Assembly (NCBI RefSeq): GCF_020907245.1
Contig: NZ_JAJJWH010000005.1
Coordinates: forward strand, 113,285 to 177,284
Source: Pontibacter harenae
GTDB taxonomy: Bacteria > Bacteroidota > Bacteroidia > Cytophagales > Hymenobacteraceae
Length of the DNA stretch: 64,000 nt
Direction of reading: 5' to 3'
Below the pieces are notes generated by a model. The model was not told the DNA's origin. It did no database searches and saw only the letters and a list, made by a program, of their open reading frames with translations. This document shows, in pieces, positions 30,712 to 40,629 of the stretch; the stretch's first letter is position 1, and each line of letters starts with the position of its first letter. The position numbers and the translations under genes were made by a program.

Positions 30712-31376
30712 TGAAAAGATTTTCAAAAATAGGGCTTAACGCCACTGCCATACTCTTCTCTGCTGCAGCACTAGTAGCTTGTAGCGATGAGCAAAGCCCA
30801 GGTACGGAGTATGCCCCTGATATGTATAGGTCTATTCCATTGGACCCTTATTCACAGATTGATGAGCAGCAGTTCAACCCAGGAGGGATGAACATGAGAC
30901 AACCAGCTCCTGGATCTGTGGCTCGCGGTAAACAAGGCTATAACCTTTATCTTTCAGAAAACACTGCGGAATCGGCTGGAGCTGAGATTTCAAATCCATT
31001 GCCTTACGATGGAGTAAACTTAGCTGAAGGTAAAGTACTATATTCAAGATTTTGTGCTCCTTGCCATGGTGAGCAAGGTGATGGCCAAGGTTTAGTTGGT
31101 CAAAAATTTAAAGGTGTACCATCATTTACAGCTGGTAGAGTTGCAGAATTACCTGCAGGACATATATACCATGTCATTACAGAAGGTAGAGGACGAATGA
31201 TGCCTTATGGCTCACAAGTGAATCCTACTGAAAGGTGGAAAATCGTGATGTATGTGCAGCAGCTTCAAAAAGGAGAAACTGGTACTGAAGTAGCAGCTGA
31301 TTCTGAAATCGAAAGCGAAGCAGGCGGAGAAACTATCACTGATAATCCAGTAACTGGAACCTCTGGTCAAAACTAA
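30711..31376 (+). CDS. actE: Alternative complex III monohaem cytochrome c lipoprotein ActE
   Basis: This 221-residue lipoprotein has its lipobox at LVAC (C24). It has one haem site, CAPCH near residue 114, followed by GEQGDGQGLVG, and a distal Met candidate in GRGRMMPYGSQV. The N-terminal half carries PLDPYSQ and AARGKQGY-like stretches typical of ActE. It is thought to accept electrons from ActA and hand them to the oxidase. The C-terminal tail after about 190 is acidic and low in complexity. Confidence 0.94.
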   Translation: MKRFSKIGLNATAILFSAAALVACSDEQSPGTEYAPDMYRSIPLDPYSQIDEQQFNPGGMNMRQPAPGSVARGKQGYNLYLSENTAESAGAEISNPLPYDGVNLAEGKVLYSRFCAPCHGEQGDGQGLVGQKFKGVPSFTAGRVAELPAGHIYHVITEGRGRMMPYGSQVNPTERWKIVMYVQQLQKGETGTEVAADSEIESEAGGETITDNPVTGTSGQN

Positions 31377-31401
31377 GTCTAAGGCATAATATAAAAGTAT
31401 A

Positions 31402-32676
31402 ATGACAGAAGAAAGACTCATCATTGACAGGAAAACGAATAATAAGTTTTTCATGATGATAGCTATAGGTGTAGTTTTACTTATAGTAGGTATCTTATTT
31501 ATGGCCTTAGGTGGTGGAGGTGAGCATCACGCTGAGGGAGGCCATGGTGAAGGTGCCGCAGCTGGGCACGAAGTTGCTTCCTGGTCTAAGCGCCTCTGGG
31601 TGAACCTGTGGTTTAACAACGTATACTTTACTGGTATTTCCCTTGTAGGGGTATTCTTTGTTGCCGTTCAGTATGTTGCTTATGCAGGTTGGTCAGTATT
31701 GATCAAGCGTATTCCTGAAGCATTAGGATACTACCTGCCAATAGGTGGTATCATTATGATACTAGTATTTGTTTTTGGTCAGCACGATATTTTCCATTGG
31801 ACGCATGAGACTCTGTATGATGTGAATCATCCAGATTATGATCCTATCATTGCTGGTAAGTCAGGTTACTTGAATTTCTGGTTCTTCCTGATCAGGATGA
31901 TAATTTACTTCGCATTGTGGATTTTCTTCTTTAACTGGTTAAGAAAGAATTCTATCAACGAAGACTTACAAGGTGGAACATCTCATTACCACCAGAGCAT
32001 CAGAATTTCTGCCATGTTTCTGGTAGTTTTTGGTATAACATCTTCTACTTCTGCTTGGGACTGGGTATTATCCATCGATACACACTGGTTCTCTACCATG
32101 TTTGGCTGGTATGTGTTTGCAAGCTGGTGGGTATCTGGCCTTGCTGCTACAACATTAGCTGTTATTATCCTGAAGCAGAATGGTTACCTAAAAATGGTTA
32201 ACGCAAACCACCTACACGATTTAGGTAAGTTTGTTTTTGCCTTCTCAATCTTCTGGACATACGTGTGGTTCTCTCAGTTTATGCTTTACTGGTATGCTAA
32301 CATTCCTGAAGAAGTAATCTATTTTAATGAAAGACTTGGTGGTAACGGTGGCCATTACAAATGGATCTTTTTTACTAATCTAATAATAAACTTTGCTTTC
32401 CCTTTCCTTGTTCTAATGACAAGAGATGCTAAGCGTCAGATGATCATGCTGAAAATTGTCACTATCGCCATTCTGATAGGCCACTGGTTAGACTTCTATA
32501 TGATGATGATGCCAGGCACATTACGTGGAGATGCTGGAATCGGATTAATTGAAATTGGTACTACAATTACTTTCTTAGGAATATTTTTGTTAGCGTTCAC
32601 AAAAGGTTTAACAAAAGCTTCCTTGGTACCAGTAAACCATCCGTTCCTAGAGGAGAGTGTTCATCATCATGTTTAG
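31402..32676 (+). CDS. actF: Alternative complex III membrane subunit ActF
   Basis: This 424-residue protein with about ten helices is a shortened ActC relative. Signature stretches include WSKRLWVNLWFNNVYFTGIS, FGQHDIFHWTH and SSTSAWDWVLSIDTHWFSTM. A His-rich patch follows the first helix (about 37-55: GEHHAEGGHGEG). It is known as quinol:cytochrome c oxidoreductase quinone-binding subunit 2. It is cotranscribed with actE (25-bp gap) and coxB (24-bp gap). Confidence 0.95.
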   Translation: MTEERLIIDRKTNNKFFMMIAIGVVLLIVGILFMALGGGGEHHAEGGHGEGAAAGHEVASWSKRLWVNLWFNNVYFTGISLVGVFFVAVQYVAYAGWSVLIKRIPEALGYYLPIGGIIMILVFVFGQHDIFHWTHETLYDVNHPDYDPIIAGKSGYLNFWFFLIRMIIYFALWIFFFNWLRKNSINEDLQGGTSHYHQSIRISAMFLVVFGITSSTSAWDWVLSIDTHWFSTMFGWYVFASWWVSGLAATTLAVIILKQNGYLKMVNANHLHDLGKFVFAFSIFWTYVWFSQFMLYWYANIPEEVIYFNERLGGNGGHYKWIFFTNLIINFAFPFLVLMTRDAKRQMIMLKIVTIAILIGHWLDFYMMMMPGTLRGDAGIGLIEIGTTITFLGIFLLAFTKGLTKASLVPVNHPFLEESVHHHV

Positions 32677-32700
32677 CCGTTATACTAAAAACCTTATATA

Positions 32701-33753
32701 ATGATTACGTTCGCAATAGGTTTATCCATAGTTCTTTTACTAGTCATTCTCTTCCTCCTTTTTAGGATAGGGACACTAGCCTCTATATTTAGAGGGTCTT
32801 CTAAGCGTGCCATTGGTACGAGTAGTACAAGTAACAAAGTAAACGGCACGCTTTTACTGCTGTTCCTTATATTAGGTGGTGCTGCATTTGCATGGTCTTT
32901 TGCCGATGCATGGGATACCATGATATTACCCTTAGCTTCTGTTCATGGCGATTGGACGGACAGCCTTTTCTGGACTACCATGATCGTGATTGGTATTGTA
33001 TTCGTGATCACGCAAATTCTTCTGTTTGTTTATGCTTATAAATACAAGCATGACGACAACAAGAGAGCCTATTACTACTCGCACAACAACAAGTTAGAGA
33101 TAGTATGGACATTAATTCCTGCTGTTGTTATGGCTTTGTTGGTGTTTGCAGGATGGAAAACGTGGTCTAAAATCACAAGTGCTGCTCCTCAGAATGCTGA
33201 AGTAGTTGAGATTATGGGTAAGCAGTTTAACTGGTTAGTTCGTTACCCAGGTGCTGATGGTAAATTAGGTGTTGCTCGTCATACATTGATTGATGCTACA
33301 AACGATTTTGGTGTTGATTTCAGCGACAGAAACTCTCTAGATGATATCATTAACCCACTTCAAATTCACGTACCTAAAGGAAAACCAGTTTTGTTGAAGA
33401 TACGCTCAAGAGACGTAATTCACAGTGTATTCCTTCCGCACTTCCGTGTTAAAATGGATGCTGTACCGGGTATGCCTACTAAGTTCTGGTTTGTTCCTAC
33501 AAAAACTACTGCAGAAATGCGTAGCGAAACAGGAAACCCTGACTTTAACTATGAATTGGCTTGTACAGAAATATGCGGTAGAGGTCACTTTGCCATGCGT
33601 TATGTACTTGTTGTAGACGAGCCTGAAGAGTATGAGGCGTGGATACAAAGCCAAGTACCATTTGCAGAACAAAACCCAGACATCCTGGCAAAATTCCCGA
33701 CTGGCACTGGTAATTCACTAGTTGCTGAAAAGAGTGCAGAGGAAGTTAAATAA
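32701..33753 (+). CDS. coxB: Cytochrome c oxidase subunit II (CuA)
   Basis: This 350-residue protein has three hydrophobic segments at the N-terminus, one more than the usual hairpin. A cupredoxin domain follows. CuA ligands are visible as H241 (HSVFLPHFRVKMD) and C288-x3-C292-x3-H296 in CTEICGRGHFAM, followed by the Met ligand M299. There is no fused haem c domain, so electrons must come from ActE/ActA or another cytochrome. The C-terminal 40 residues are polar. Confidence 0.96.
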   Translation: MITFAIGLSIVLLLVILFLLFRIGTLASIFRGSSKRAIGTSSTSNKVNGTLLLLFLILGGAAFAWSFADAWDTMILPLASVHGDWTDSLFWTTMIVIGIVFVITQILLFVYAYKYKHDDNKRAYYYSHNNKLEIVWTLIPAVVMALLVFAGWKTWSKITSAAPQNAEVVEIMGKQFNWLVRYPGADGKLGVARHTLIDATNDFGVDFSDRNSLDDIINPLQIHVPKGKPVLLKIRSRDVIHSVFLPHFRVKMDAVPGMPTKFWFVPTKTTAEMRSETGNPDFNYELACTEICGRGHFAMRYVLVVDEPEEYEAWIQSQVPFAEQNPDILAKFPTGTGNSLVAEKSAEEVK

Positions 33754-33780
33754 GAGTTGTAGCAATTAAATTTTTCGACA

Positions 33781-35607
33781 ATGTCTAGTACAGATATCTC
33801 TATCAATAAAGATGTACATCATGCACACGAAGAGCATGATCATCATCATGATCAGAATTTTTTCGAAAAGTACATCTTTAGCCAGGACCACAAAGTAATC
33901 GGGAAGCAGTTCCTGTTTATGGGTATCTTCTGGGCATTTATAGGTGGCTTTTTATCTATCTTGTTCCGCCTTCAGTTAGGTTGGCCAGATGCGACTTTTA
34001 CTTTTCTGGAGCCTATTTTGGGCGGATGGGTTGCTAACGGTAAGATAGACCCAGAGTTCTACCTGGCGATGGTAACTATGCACGGTACCATCATGGTGTT
34101 CTTTGTATTAACAGCAGGTCTTTCTGGTACTTTCAGTAATTTTTTGATTCCGTTGCAAATTGGTGCACGTGACATGGCCTCTGGCTTTATGAACATGTTA
34201 TCGTTCTGGTTCTTCTTTTTAGCCAGTATCGTTATGTTTATATCGCTCTTCCTTGAAACAGGTCCTGCAGGTGGTGGATGGACAATTTATCCGCCATTGA
34301 GTGCACTTCCTCAGGCTATCAAAGGTTCGGCTGGTGGTATGACCATGTGGTTGGTAAGTATGGCATTGTTCATTGTGTCACAGTTACTAGGTGGTGTTAA
34401 CTATATCACTACTGTTATCAACCTAAGAACAAAAGGTATGTCCATGACAAAGCTTCCGCTTACAATATGGGCTTTCTTCTTAACAGCTATACTTGGTTTA
34501 CTTTCGTTCCCAGTATTATTCTCTGCAGCTCTATTGCTGATCTTTGACCGTAGCTTTGGTACTAGCTTCTACTTATCCGATATCTATATTGGTGGAGAGG
34601 CTTTAGCTCACACTGGCGGTAGCCCAATCCTGTTCCAGCACTTGTTCTGGTTCCTTGGTCACCCTGAAGTATACATTGTAATTTTACCTACATTCGGTAT
34701 TGTTTCAGAAGTAATTGCAACAAACGCACGTAAACCTATCTTTGGTTACAGAGCCATGATTGGTTCTCTACTAGGTATCTCGCTCCTTTCGTTTGTTGTA
34801 TGGGCGCACCACATGTTCGTAACAGGTATGAACCCATTCTTAGGTTCTGTGTTCATGTTCCTGACACTTATTATTGCTGTACCTTCTGCTGTAAAAGTGT
34901 TTAACTGGTTAGCAACACTGTGGAGAGGTAACATAAGATTCACAACAGCTATGTTGTTCGCTGTTGCTTTCGTATCACTCTTCATCTCTGGTGGTTTAAC
35001 GGGTATCATTCTTGGTAACTCATCACTTGATATTCAGTTACACGACACATACTTCGTTATTGCTCACTTCCACTTAGTGATGGGTGCTGCGGCTTTTTTT
35101 GGAATGTTCACTGGTGTTTACCACTGGTTCCCTAAGATGTTCGGTCGCATGTTGGACGAAAAACTAGGAGCTGTACATTTTTGGATGACTTTCGTATCGG
35201 TTTACCTCGTGTTTATGCCGATGCACTACTTGGGTATAGCTGGTTTCCCGAGAAGATATTATTCTTGGAGTACGTTCGAAGCGTTCAATGTTTTTGCTGA
35301 TATGAACAGCTTTATCAGTATAGCAGCCATCATGGGCTTCTCTGCTCAGTTCATATTCCTGTTCAACTTTATCTACAGTATCTTCAGAGGCCGTAGAGCA
35401 AGTGCAAACCCATGGCATTCTAACACACTAGAGTGGACTACTCCTCCACTTCCAGGGCATGGTAACTGGCCAGGTGAAATTCCAGCAGTATATAGATGGC
35501 CATACGATTATAGCAAGCCTGGATCTGTTGAAGATTATATACCGCAAACAGTACCTTTCTCGCAGACGCAGTCTTCAAACTTGCCAAACGAGAGAGATCA
35601 AGAATAA
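33781..35607 (+). CDS. coxA: Cytochrome c oxidase subunit I (haem a / a3-CuB)
   Basis: The 608-residue product has 12 or more helices. Key sites are the low-spin haem His in TMHGTIMVFF, GHPEVYI (about 291-297; CuB His and the cross-linked Tyr), VVWAHHMFV (two CuB His, about 342) and the haem pair in HFHLVMG (about 430). The Tyr in the HPEVY motif marks an A-type haem-copper oxidase. The N-terminus carries a His-rich stretch (HHAHEEHDHHHDQ). That stretch may bind metal or be incidental. The subunit pumps protons and reduces oxygen. Confidence 0.97.
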   Translation: MSSTDISINKDVHHAHEEHDHHHDQNFFEKYIFSQDHKVIGKQFLFMGIFWAFIGGFLSILFRLQLGWPDATFTFLEPILGGWVANGKIDPEFYLAMVTMHGTIMVFFVLTAGLSGTFSNFLIPLQIGARDMASGFMNMLSFWFFFLASIVMFISLFLETGPAGGGWTIYPPLSALPQAIKGSAGGMTMWLVSMALFIVSQLLGGVNYITTVINLRTKGMSMTKLPLTIWAFFLTAILGLLSFPVLFSAALLLIFDRSFGTSFYLSDIYIGGEALAHTGGSPILFQHLFWFLGHPEVYIVILPTFGIVSEVIATNARKPIFGYRAMIGSLLGISLLSFVVWAHHMFVTGMNPFLGSVFMFLTLIIAVPSAVKVFNWLATLWRGNIRFTTAMLFAVAFVSLFISGGLTGIILGNSSLDIQLHDTYFVIAHFHLVMGAAAFFGMFTGVYHWFPKMFGRMLDEKLGAVHFWMTFVSVYLVFMPMHYLGIAGFPRRYYSWSTFEAFNVFADMNSFISIAAIMGFSAQFIFLFNFIYSIFRGRRASANPWHSNTLEWTTPPLPGHGNWPGEIPAVYRWPYDYSKPGSVEDYIPQTVPFSQTQSSNLPNERDQE

Positions 35608-35613
35608 TCATTA

Positions 35614-36690
35614 ATGGCAGATAAATCTTTTCAGAACAAAAGATTTAGGAATATTGGAGTAATAACAGTTCTTGCTGTTTACTTTCTAATATTAGTCGGA
35701 GGAATCGTGCGAAGTACAGGCTCGGGCATGGGATGTCCAGATTGGCCTAAGTGCTTTGGCAGTTGGGTTCCTCCGACTGATGTTAGCCAATTGCCAGAAA
35801 ATTATCTGGAGGTATACAAAGAGCAAAGGATAGAGAAGAATAAGAAAGTTGCAGCTCAACTCGACAGACTAGGTTTTGATGAAGTTTCTGCTGCTATTTT
35901 TTTGCATCCAAGTCAATATATAGAAACTGAATTTAACGCCACAAAAACCTGGATTGAATATATTAACAGGTTGGTAGGAGTTGCGATTGGTATCTTTATT
36001 TTTCTGACGGTAGTCTATGCGGTTCCATTTCTTAAAAGAGATAAGACTATATTCTATCTGTCCTTTCTAAGCTTTTTATTAGTTGGTTTTCAAGGGTGGC
36101 TAGGTTCTATAGTTGTATCTACTAATCTCTTGCCTATAACCATTACTATTCACATGGCATTGGCACTATTGATAGTAGCCATGCTGCAGTATGCTGTCAC
36201 AAGATCTCAGGCAGAAAACATCAAGAAGCGTTTTCTGTACAGTTCAGAAATCAACGTGCTATTGATTGTTATTGCAGTAGCGACTTTTGTGCAGATTATA
36301 TTGGGCACGCAAGTAAGAGAAGAGGTTGATTTTGTTTCTTTTATGATGAATAACAGTAACAGAGAAATGTGGGTTGATAAGCTTGGTGTTAGTTTTTATA
36401 TACATCGTTCTTTCTCAATTCTGGTTTTACTAGTAAATGTATACACAGCTTATCTGTTGTTTAAGCTGAAAGACAATACATTATCGAAGCTAACTTCTCT
36501 GATGTTGATTTTGCTAGGAGCGGAAATAGTTTTCGGTGTGGTGATGGCTTATTTTGCTATACCTCCTGTTTTACAACCGCTGCACCTAACTGTTGGTACA
36601 CTGCTTTTTGGTGTACAGTTTTTAATGTTAATTTTTTATAAATACGCCTCTTATCAGGCAATAAATAAGTCAGTAGCGATTTTAAACTAA
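35614..36690 (+). CDS. ctaA: Haem A synthase (COX15/CtaA)
   Basis: The 358-residue membrane protein begins with a helix, then RSTGSGMGCPDWPKCFGSWVPP, the COX15 signature (given in two parts: RSTGSGMG, CPDWPKC). Haem-ligand His residues lie in the helix containing TITIHMALAL and near YIHRSFS and PLHLTVGT. It oxidises haem O to haem A for subunit I. It follows coxA by 6 bp and overlaps ctaB by one base. Confidence 0.95.
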   Translation: MADKSFQNKRFRNIGVITVLAVYFLILVGGIVRSTGSGMGCPDWPKCFGSWVPPTDVSQLPENYLEVYKEQRIEKNKKVAAQLDRLGFDEVSAAIFLHPSQYIETEFNATKTWIEYINRLVGVAIGIFIFLTVVYAVPFLKRDKTIFYLSFLSFLLVGFQGWLGSIVVSTNLLPITITIHMALALLIVAMLQYAVTRSQAENIKKRFLYSSEINVLLIVIAVATFVQIILGTQVREEVDFVSFMMNNSNREMWVDKLGVSFYIHRSFSILVLLVNVYTAYLLFKLKDNTLSKLTSLMLILLGAEIVFGVVMAYFAIPPVLQPLHLTVGTLLFGVQFLMLIFYKYASYQAINKSVAILN

Positions 36691-37589
36691 TGTTAGTTCA
36701 CAAGTCAGATACGTTGCTGCCTTTAAGCCTTATGTCAAACAAAGTAAAGGCATATTTTCAATTACTTAAGTTTAGGCTAAGCTTTACTGTTGCTTTCTCT
36801 AGTGCTATTGGTTTTATACTGGGTAGGCTAGGAGCTTCTTATGCAGAAGTGGCTTTAGTGATGCTAGGCGGACTTTTAGTAACTGGTTCAGCTAACATCA
36901 TCAACCAAATCATTGAAAAAGATTTGGACAAGATGATGAAGCGCACAGCTAAAAGACCTTTACCGACTGGTAAAATTTCTGTAGCTGAGGCAGCCATTTA
37001 TTCAGCCTTTTTGGGTGTTGCTGGGCTTGCAGTTCTAGCTCTTACCTTTAATGTACTGACGGCTGTTCTTTCTCTTATTTCATTAATTCTGTATGGTTTT
37101 GTGTATACTCCGTTAAAGCGCATTAGTCCGATATGTGTTTTTATTGGAGCTATACCTGGAGGTTTACCTCCAATGATAGGTTGGGTGGCCGCTACAGGGG
37201 TTATAAGTGTCGAAGCCTGGATTTTATTTGGGATTCAGTTTATATGGCAGTTCCCTCATTTTTGGGCCATTGCATGGGTGTTGGATGATGATTATAAAAA
37301 AGCTGGTTTCAAGATGTTACCTATGGCAGGTGGCAAAAATCTTAAAACTGCTATACAGATAATGATCTATACGCTAGTGCTAATCCCGTTAAGCCTTTTA
37401 CCATTGCAGTTTGGCATGACTGGTACTACATCAGCTTTTGTAGCTGTCATATGTGGGGTTCTTTTCCTGGCCCAGACGTTCTACCTCATGCGCACCTGTT
37501 CTAAAAAGGCAGCGATGAATATTATGTTCGGGTCATTTTTGTATCTGCCTATCGTGCAGATAGCTTTTGTGCTAGATAAGCTTACTTAG
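36690..37589 (+). CDS. ctaB: Protohaem IX farnesyltransferase (haem O synthase)
   Basis: The 299-residue UbiA-superfamily prenyltransferase carries the first Asp-rich motif in NIINQIIEKDLDKMMKRT followed by KRPLPTGKI. The second is in DDDYKKAGFKMLP. The ATG at 36690 overlaps the ctaA stop (TAATG). A second in-frame Met at residue 15 (MSNKVKAYF) could be the true start, since many homologues begin near the first helix. It makes haem O, which CtaA then converts to haem A. Confidence 0.95.
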   Translation: MLVHKSDTLLPLSLMSNKVKAYFQLLKFRLSFTVAFSSAIGFILGRLGASYAEVALVMLGGLLVTGSANIINQIIEKDLDKMMKRTAKRPLPTGKISVAEAAIYSAFLGVAGLAVLALTFNVLTAVLSLISLILYGFVYTPLKRISPICVFIGAIPGGLPPMIGWVAATGVISVEAWILFGIQFIWQFPHFWAIAWVLDDDYKKAGFKMLPMAGGKNLKTAIQIMIYTLVLIPLSLLPLQFGMTGTTSAFVAVICGVLFLAQTFYLMRTCSKKAAMNIMFGSFLYLPIVQIAFVLDKLT

Positions 37590-37593
37590 TAAA

Positions 37594-38178
37594 ATGACAT
37601 CTAATTCTGTAGATAAAGAAAAATCCACTTCGGGCGTACATCCTTTAAAGTTTGCTCTGTGGTTAATAATAATAAGTATCATTATGATGTTTGGCGCTTT
37701 TACAAGTGCTTACATCGTAAGAAGGGCAGAGGGTAACTGGTTTGAGTTTGAGTTGCCAGGCATCATGCTTCTGAACACTGTGATTATTATAGCAAGTAGT
37801 GTTACCATGCAACTGGCATATAATGCTGCTAAGAAAAATAATATTTCTATGCTAAAGATCATGCTGTTTTCGACCATGGCTTTAGGTATTGCCTTTTTAG
37901 CCGGTCAATGGTCTGGATGGTCGGAACTAGTTCAGAATAGTGTTTATTTTGGTGGCGCCACTGCAAATCCTTCTGGTTCATTTTTGTATGTTTTAACAGG
38001 TGTGCATGGCTTTCACCTTATAACAGGATTGATATATATAGCAGCAGTGATCAGTGCCGCTTTAAATTATAAAGTACACTCTAAAAATATACTGCGTATA
38101 CAGTTATGCACTATATATTGGCACTTTTTAGGAGGACTTTGGCTATATTTGTACATATTCTTAAGGATTAATCATTAA
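37594..38178 (+). CDS. coxC: Cytochrome c oxidase subunit III-type protein (short)
   Basis: This 194-residue product has five predicted helices. It carries MMFGAFTSAYIVRR, GQWSGW and the terminal FLYVLTGVHGFHLITGLIY with CTIYWHFLGGLWLYL, the HxxH and YWHF features of subunit III. It is the first of two adjacent subunit III-like genes, as is common in Bacteroidota. It starts 4 bp after ctaB. Confidence 0.93.
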   Translation: MTSNSVDKEKSTSGVHPLKFALWLIIISIIMMFGAFTSAYIVRRAEGNWFEFELPGIMLLNTVIIIASSVTMQLAYNAAKKNNISMLKIMLFSTMALGIAFLAGQWSGWSELVQNSVYFGGATANPSGSFLYVLTGVHGFHLITGLIYIAAVISAALNYKVHSKNILRIQLCTIYWHFLGGLWLYLYIFLRINH

Positions 38179-38203
38179 ACACATTATTTTCAATACATAA
38201 ACT

Positions 38204-38950
38204 ATGTCTACTTCAACTACGCTGGAAGCGCCTAATACAGGTACATGGGATGGTGGTAACGAACCATTAAAAGCGAGCTATGGAAAGCTCATGATGTGGT
38301 TTTTCCTGCTGTCTGATGCATTTACTTTTGGTGCTTTTCTAATTGTTTATGGCTTATCTCGTCATAAGCATTTACCTTACACTGGTGAGCCTGATGCCTT
38401 TACCTTCTCAACGGAATGGTGGCCTATTCCAGAAAAAGTGTTCAATGCTTTCCCTGGATTTCATGGTGTAGATTTGCCTTTGGCGTTTGTGGCCTTAATG
38501 ACCATGATTCTGATCCTAAGTTCTGTAACGATGGTTTTGGCTGTGGAAGCAGGGCACAGAATGGATAAGAATGATGTGCAAAAGTGGTTATTGTGGACAA
38601 TCTTGTTTGGTGCTATCTTCTTGGGTTGCCAGGCATGGGAGTGGGCTCACTTTATAACTGGTGACGAAACTGGTATGTTGATGGCTGACGGAACCAGAAT
38701 ATTTGGTGCCAACCTAACCATGAACCAATATGGACCTCCTTTGTTTGCAGACCTATTCTTCTTCATCACTGGTTTCCATGGTACGCACGTATTTTCAGGT
38801 GTTATACTACTCCTGATGATTTTCATCAATACAGTAAATGGTGTATACCACAAGCGTGGCCATTATGAGATGGTAGAGAAAGTTGGTTTGTACTGGCACT
38901 TTGTAGACCTTGTGTGGGTGTTCGTATTCACATTCTTCTACCTGATCTAA
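38204..38950 (+). CDS. coxC: Cytochrome c oxidase subunit III
   Basis: This 248-residue product has six or seven helices. LMMWFFLLSDAFTFGAFL, GCQAWEW, FFITGFHGTHVFSG and LYWHFVDLVWVFVF are the usual subunit III blocks. It is longer than the preceding paralogue because of an insert (about 45-80) rich in Pro and aromatics. It is probably the partner of subunit I proper, although the division of labour between the two is not known. Confidence 0.95.
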   Translation: MSTSTTLEAPNTGTWDGGNEPLKASYGKLMMWFFLLSDAFTFGAFLIVYGLSRHKHLPYTGEPDAFTFSTEWWPIPEKVFNAFPGFHGVDLPLAFVALMTMILILSSVTMVLAVEAGHRMDKNDVQKWLLWTILFGAIFLGCQAWEWAHFITGDETGMLMADGTRIFGANLTMNQYGPPLFADLFFFITGFHGTHVFSGVILLLMIFINTVNGVYHKRGHYEMVEKVGLYWHFVDLVWVFVFTFFYLI

Positions 38951-39038
38951 TTAAGAATAAACTAAAAAATAACTAAAAGCAGTCTGTAACAAGTATAAAT
39001 ACTAAAGATACTGTTTATATAAAAAGATATAGAATACT

Positions 39039-39383
39039 ATGGCGCATTCTGATCATTCACACGACTTTAACCACACAGGTGATATTCCTAAGCCGCAGAC
39101 AAAGGCTATCTGGAAAACCTTTGGTATATTGGTAGCTTTAACGGCATTCGAATTTTTGATAGCATTTACAATGGATGCTGGCACTATTCGAAATGCTATC
39201 TTCATTATTCTAACTATCTTCAAAGCCTTCTATATTGTGGCTGAGTTTATGCACTTAAAGCATGAAACTAAAGCTTTGATATGGTGTGTTCTAATTCCGA
39301 TGGCGTTAGTAACGTGGCTAATGGTAGCCTTACTTGCAGAAGGAAGTTACTACTACGATTCGGTTACAAACTATTTTAAATAG
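39039..39383 (+). CDS. coxD: Cytochrome c oxidase subunit IV family protein
   Basis: This 114-residue protein has three helices after a His-rich N-terminus (AHSDHSHDFNHTGD). The segment KAFYIVAEFMHLKHE is characteristic of the prokaryotic subunit IV family. It is separated from the preceding gene by 88 bases in which no promoter or hairpin was found. Confidence 0.92.
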   Translation: MAHSDHSHDFNHTGDIPKPQTKAIWKTFGILVALTAFEFLIAFTMDAGTIRNAIFIILTIFKAFYIVAEFMHLKHETKALIWCVLIPMALVTWLMVALLAEGSYYYDSVTNYFK

Positions 39384-39391
39384 TACTTATT

Positions 39392-40054
39392 ATGAATAAC
39401 AAAAAGGCACTAATATTAGGTTTACTATTATTAGTGCCTCTTCTTTTTATAGTTGTTAGTGGAGTATTTGATCATCACTTCTCCCTTAGAACTTACTTCC
39501 CTGAGTTAACAGACGAAGGAGAAGTCGTATATAATGCCGAAGGCGATACTATCTTCCGACAGTTGCCTGATTTCAAGCTAATTTCTCAGGAAGGGGATAC
39601 TGTAACGCAGCAAACTTTTTCAGACGATATTTATGTAGCAGATTTCTTTTTTGCAACGTGTCCTGATGTCTGTAAAAAAATGTCGTCCCAGCTTTCTAGG
39701 ATACAGGAGGCGTTTGAAAGTAATCCTGATGTTAAAATTGCCTCTTTTACTGTAAACCCAGAACATGATTCTGTAGAAGTGTTGCAGAACTATGCCGCCA
39801 TGTACGGAGCTAAACCTGACAAGTGGTATTTTCTGACAGGCGAAAAAGAAGAGATTTATAGTTTAGCTATAAAAGGGTTTTTCTTACCTGTACAGGATCT
39901 CTCCGGTGAGGACTTTGTGCATAGCGAGAAGTTCATGCTTGTAGATAGAAATCGCCGTGTTAGGGGAATCTATGATGGTACAAACCCTGTTGAGGTAGAT
40001 AGATTGATTACAGAAATTAACGTTTTACTTGATGAATACAGTAAAGGAGAATAG
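39392..40054 (+). CDS. SCO family copper chaperone for CuA assembly
   Basis: The 220-residue product has an N-terminal membrane anchor (about 5-24) and a thioredoxin-fold domain. The copper site is C90-P-D-V-C94 and H177 in DFVHSEKF. SCO/SenC proteins deliver copper or reduce the CuA Cys pair of subunit II. Its position within the cox operon supports that role. The next gene overlaps its end by 23 bp. Confidence 0.95.
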   Translation: MNNKKALILGLLLLVPLLFIVVSGVFDHHFSLRTYFPELTDEGEVVYNAEGDTIFRQLPDFKLISQEGDTVTQQTFSDDIYVADFFFATCPDVCKKMSSQLSRIQEAFESNPDVKIASFTVNPEHDSVEVLQNYAAMYGAKPDKWYFLTGEKEEIYSLAIKGFFLPVQDLSGEDFVHSEKFMLVDRNRRVRGIYDGTNPVEVDRLITEINVLLDEYSKGE

Positions 40055-40589
40055 TGTGGCTGCTAACGCGAGAGACAAGAAGTTTCTGGCGTTGATTGCT
40101 GTATTATCAGTGGTAATTCCTGTTGTGGTAGCCGTGTTATTCTTTATGCCTAAGATTGGTGGAGGAAAAATTGATGTTTCTTTTTTACCTCCATTTTATG
40201 CCTTTGTCAACTTCTTAACAGCTCTTGCACTAGTAGTAGGTTATCGAGCCGTTAAAAAAGGAAATATTCTCAGGCATAGAGCAGCCATGCTGACTGCCTT
40301 CGGTTTATCTGCCATATTTCTTGTATCTTATGTTGTGTACCACATGTTGGGCGAACGCACTATATATGGAGGCGAGGGCTTACTGAAGTACATCTATTAT
40401 TTTATACTGGTTACGCATATTGTTTTGGCGGTGGTAATAGTTCCGCTGGTACTTCTATCGGTATATTTTGGTATAACAAACCAGTTGGTTCGCCACAGAA
40501 AGGTTTCCCGCTGGACATATCCTATATGGCTCTATGTGGCTGTTACGGGTGTAGTAGTTTATTTAATGATTTCACCGTACTATACTTAA
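40032..40589 (+). CDS. DUF420 membrane protein
   Basis: This 185-residue product starts at the ATG at 40032, inside the SCO gene. It has about five helices, with conserved-looking His and Arg residues in ILRHRAAMLTAFG, VVYHMLGE and THIVLAVVIVPLVLLSVYFG. DUF420 proteins are usually encoded beside haem-copper oxidases and are suspected assembly or small-subunit factors (CtaM-like). The 23-bp overlap suggests coupling with SCO. Confidence 0.92.
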   Translation: MNTVKENSVAANARDKKFLALIAVLSVVIPVVVAVLFFMPKIGGGKIDVSFLPPFYAFVNFLTALALVVGYRAVKKGNILRHRAAMLTAFGLSAIFLVSYVVYHMLGERTIYGGEGLLKYIYYFILVTHIVLAVVIVPLVLLSVYFGITNQLVRHRKVSRWTYPIWLYVAVTGVVVYLMISPYYT

Positions 40590-40629
40590 GTAAAGTTAGT
40601 GTTGGTAATAAACGCTGTTAGTAAATATT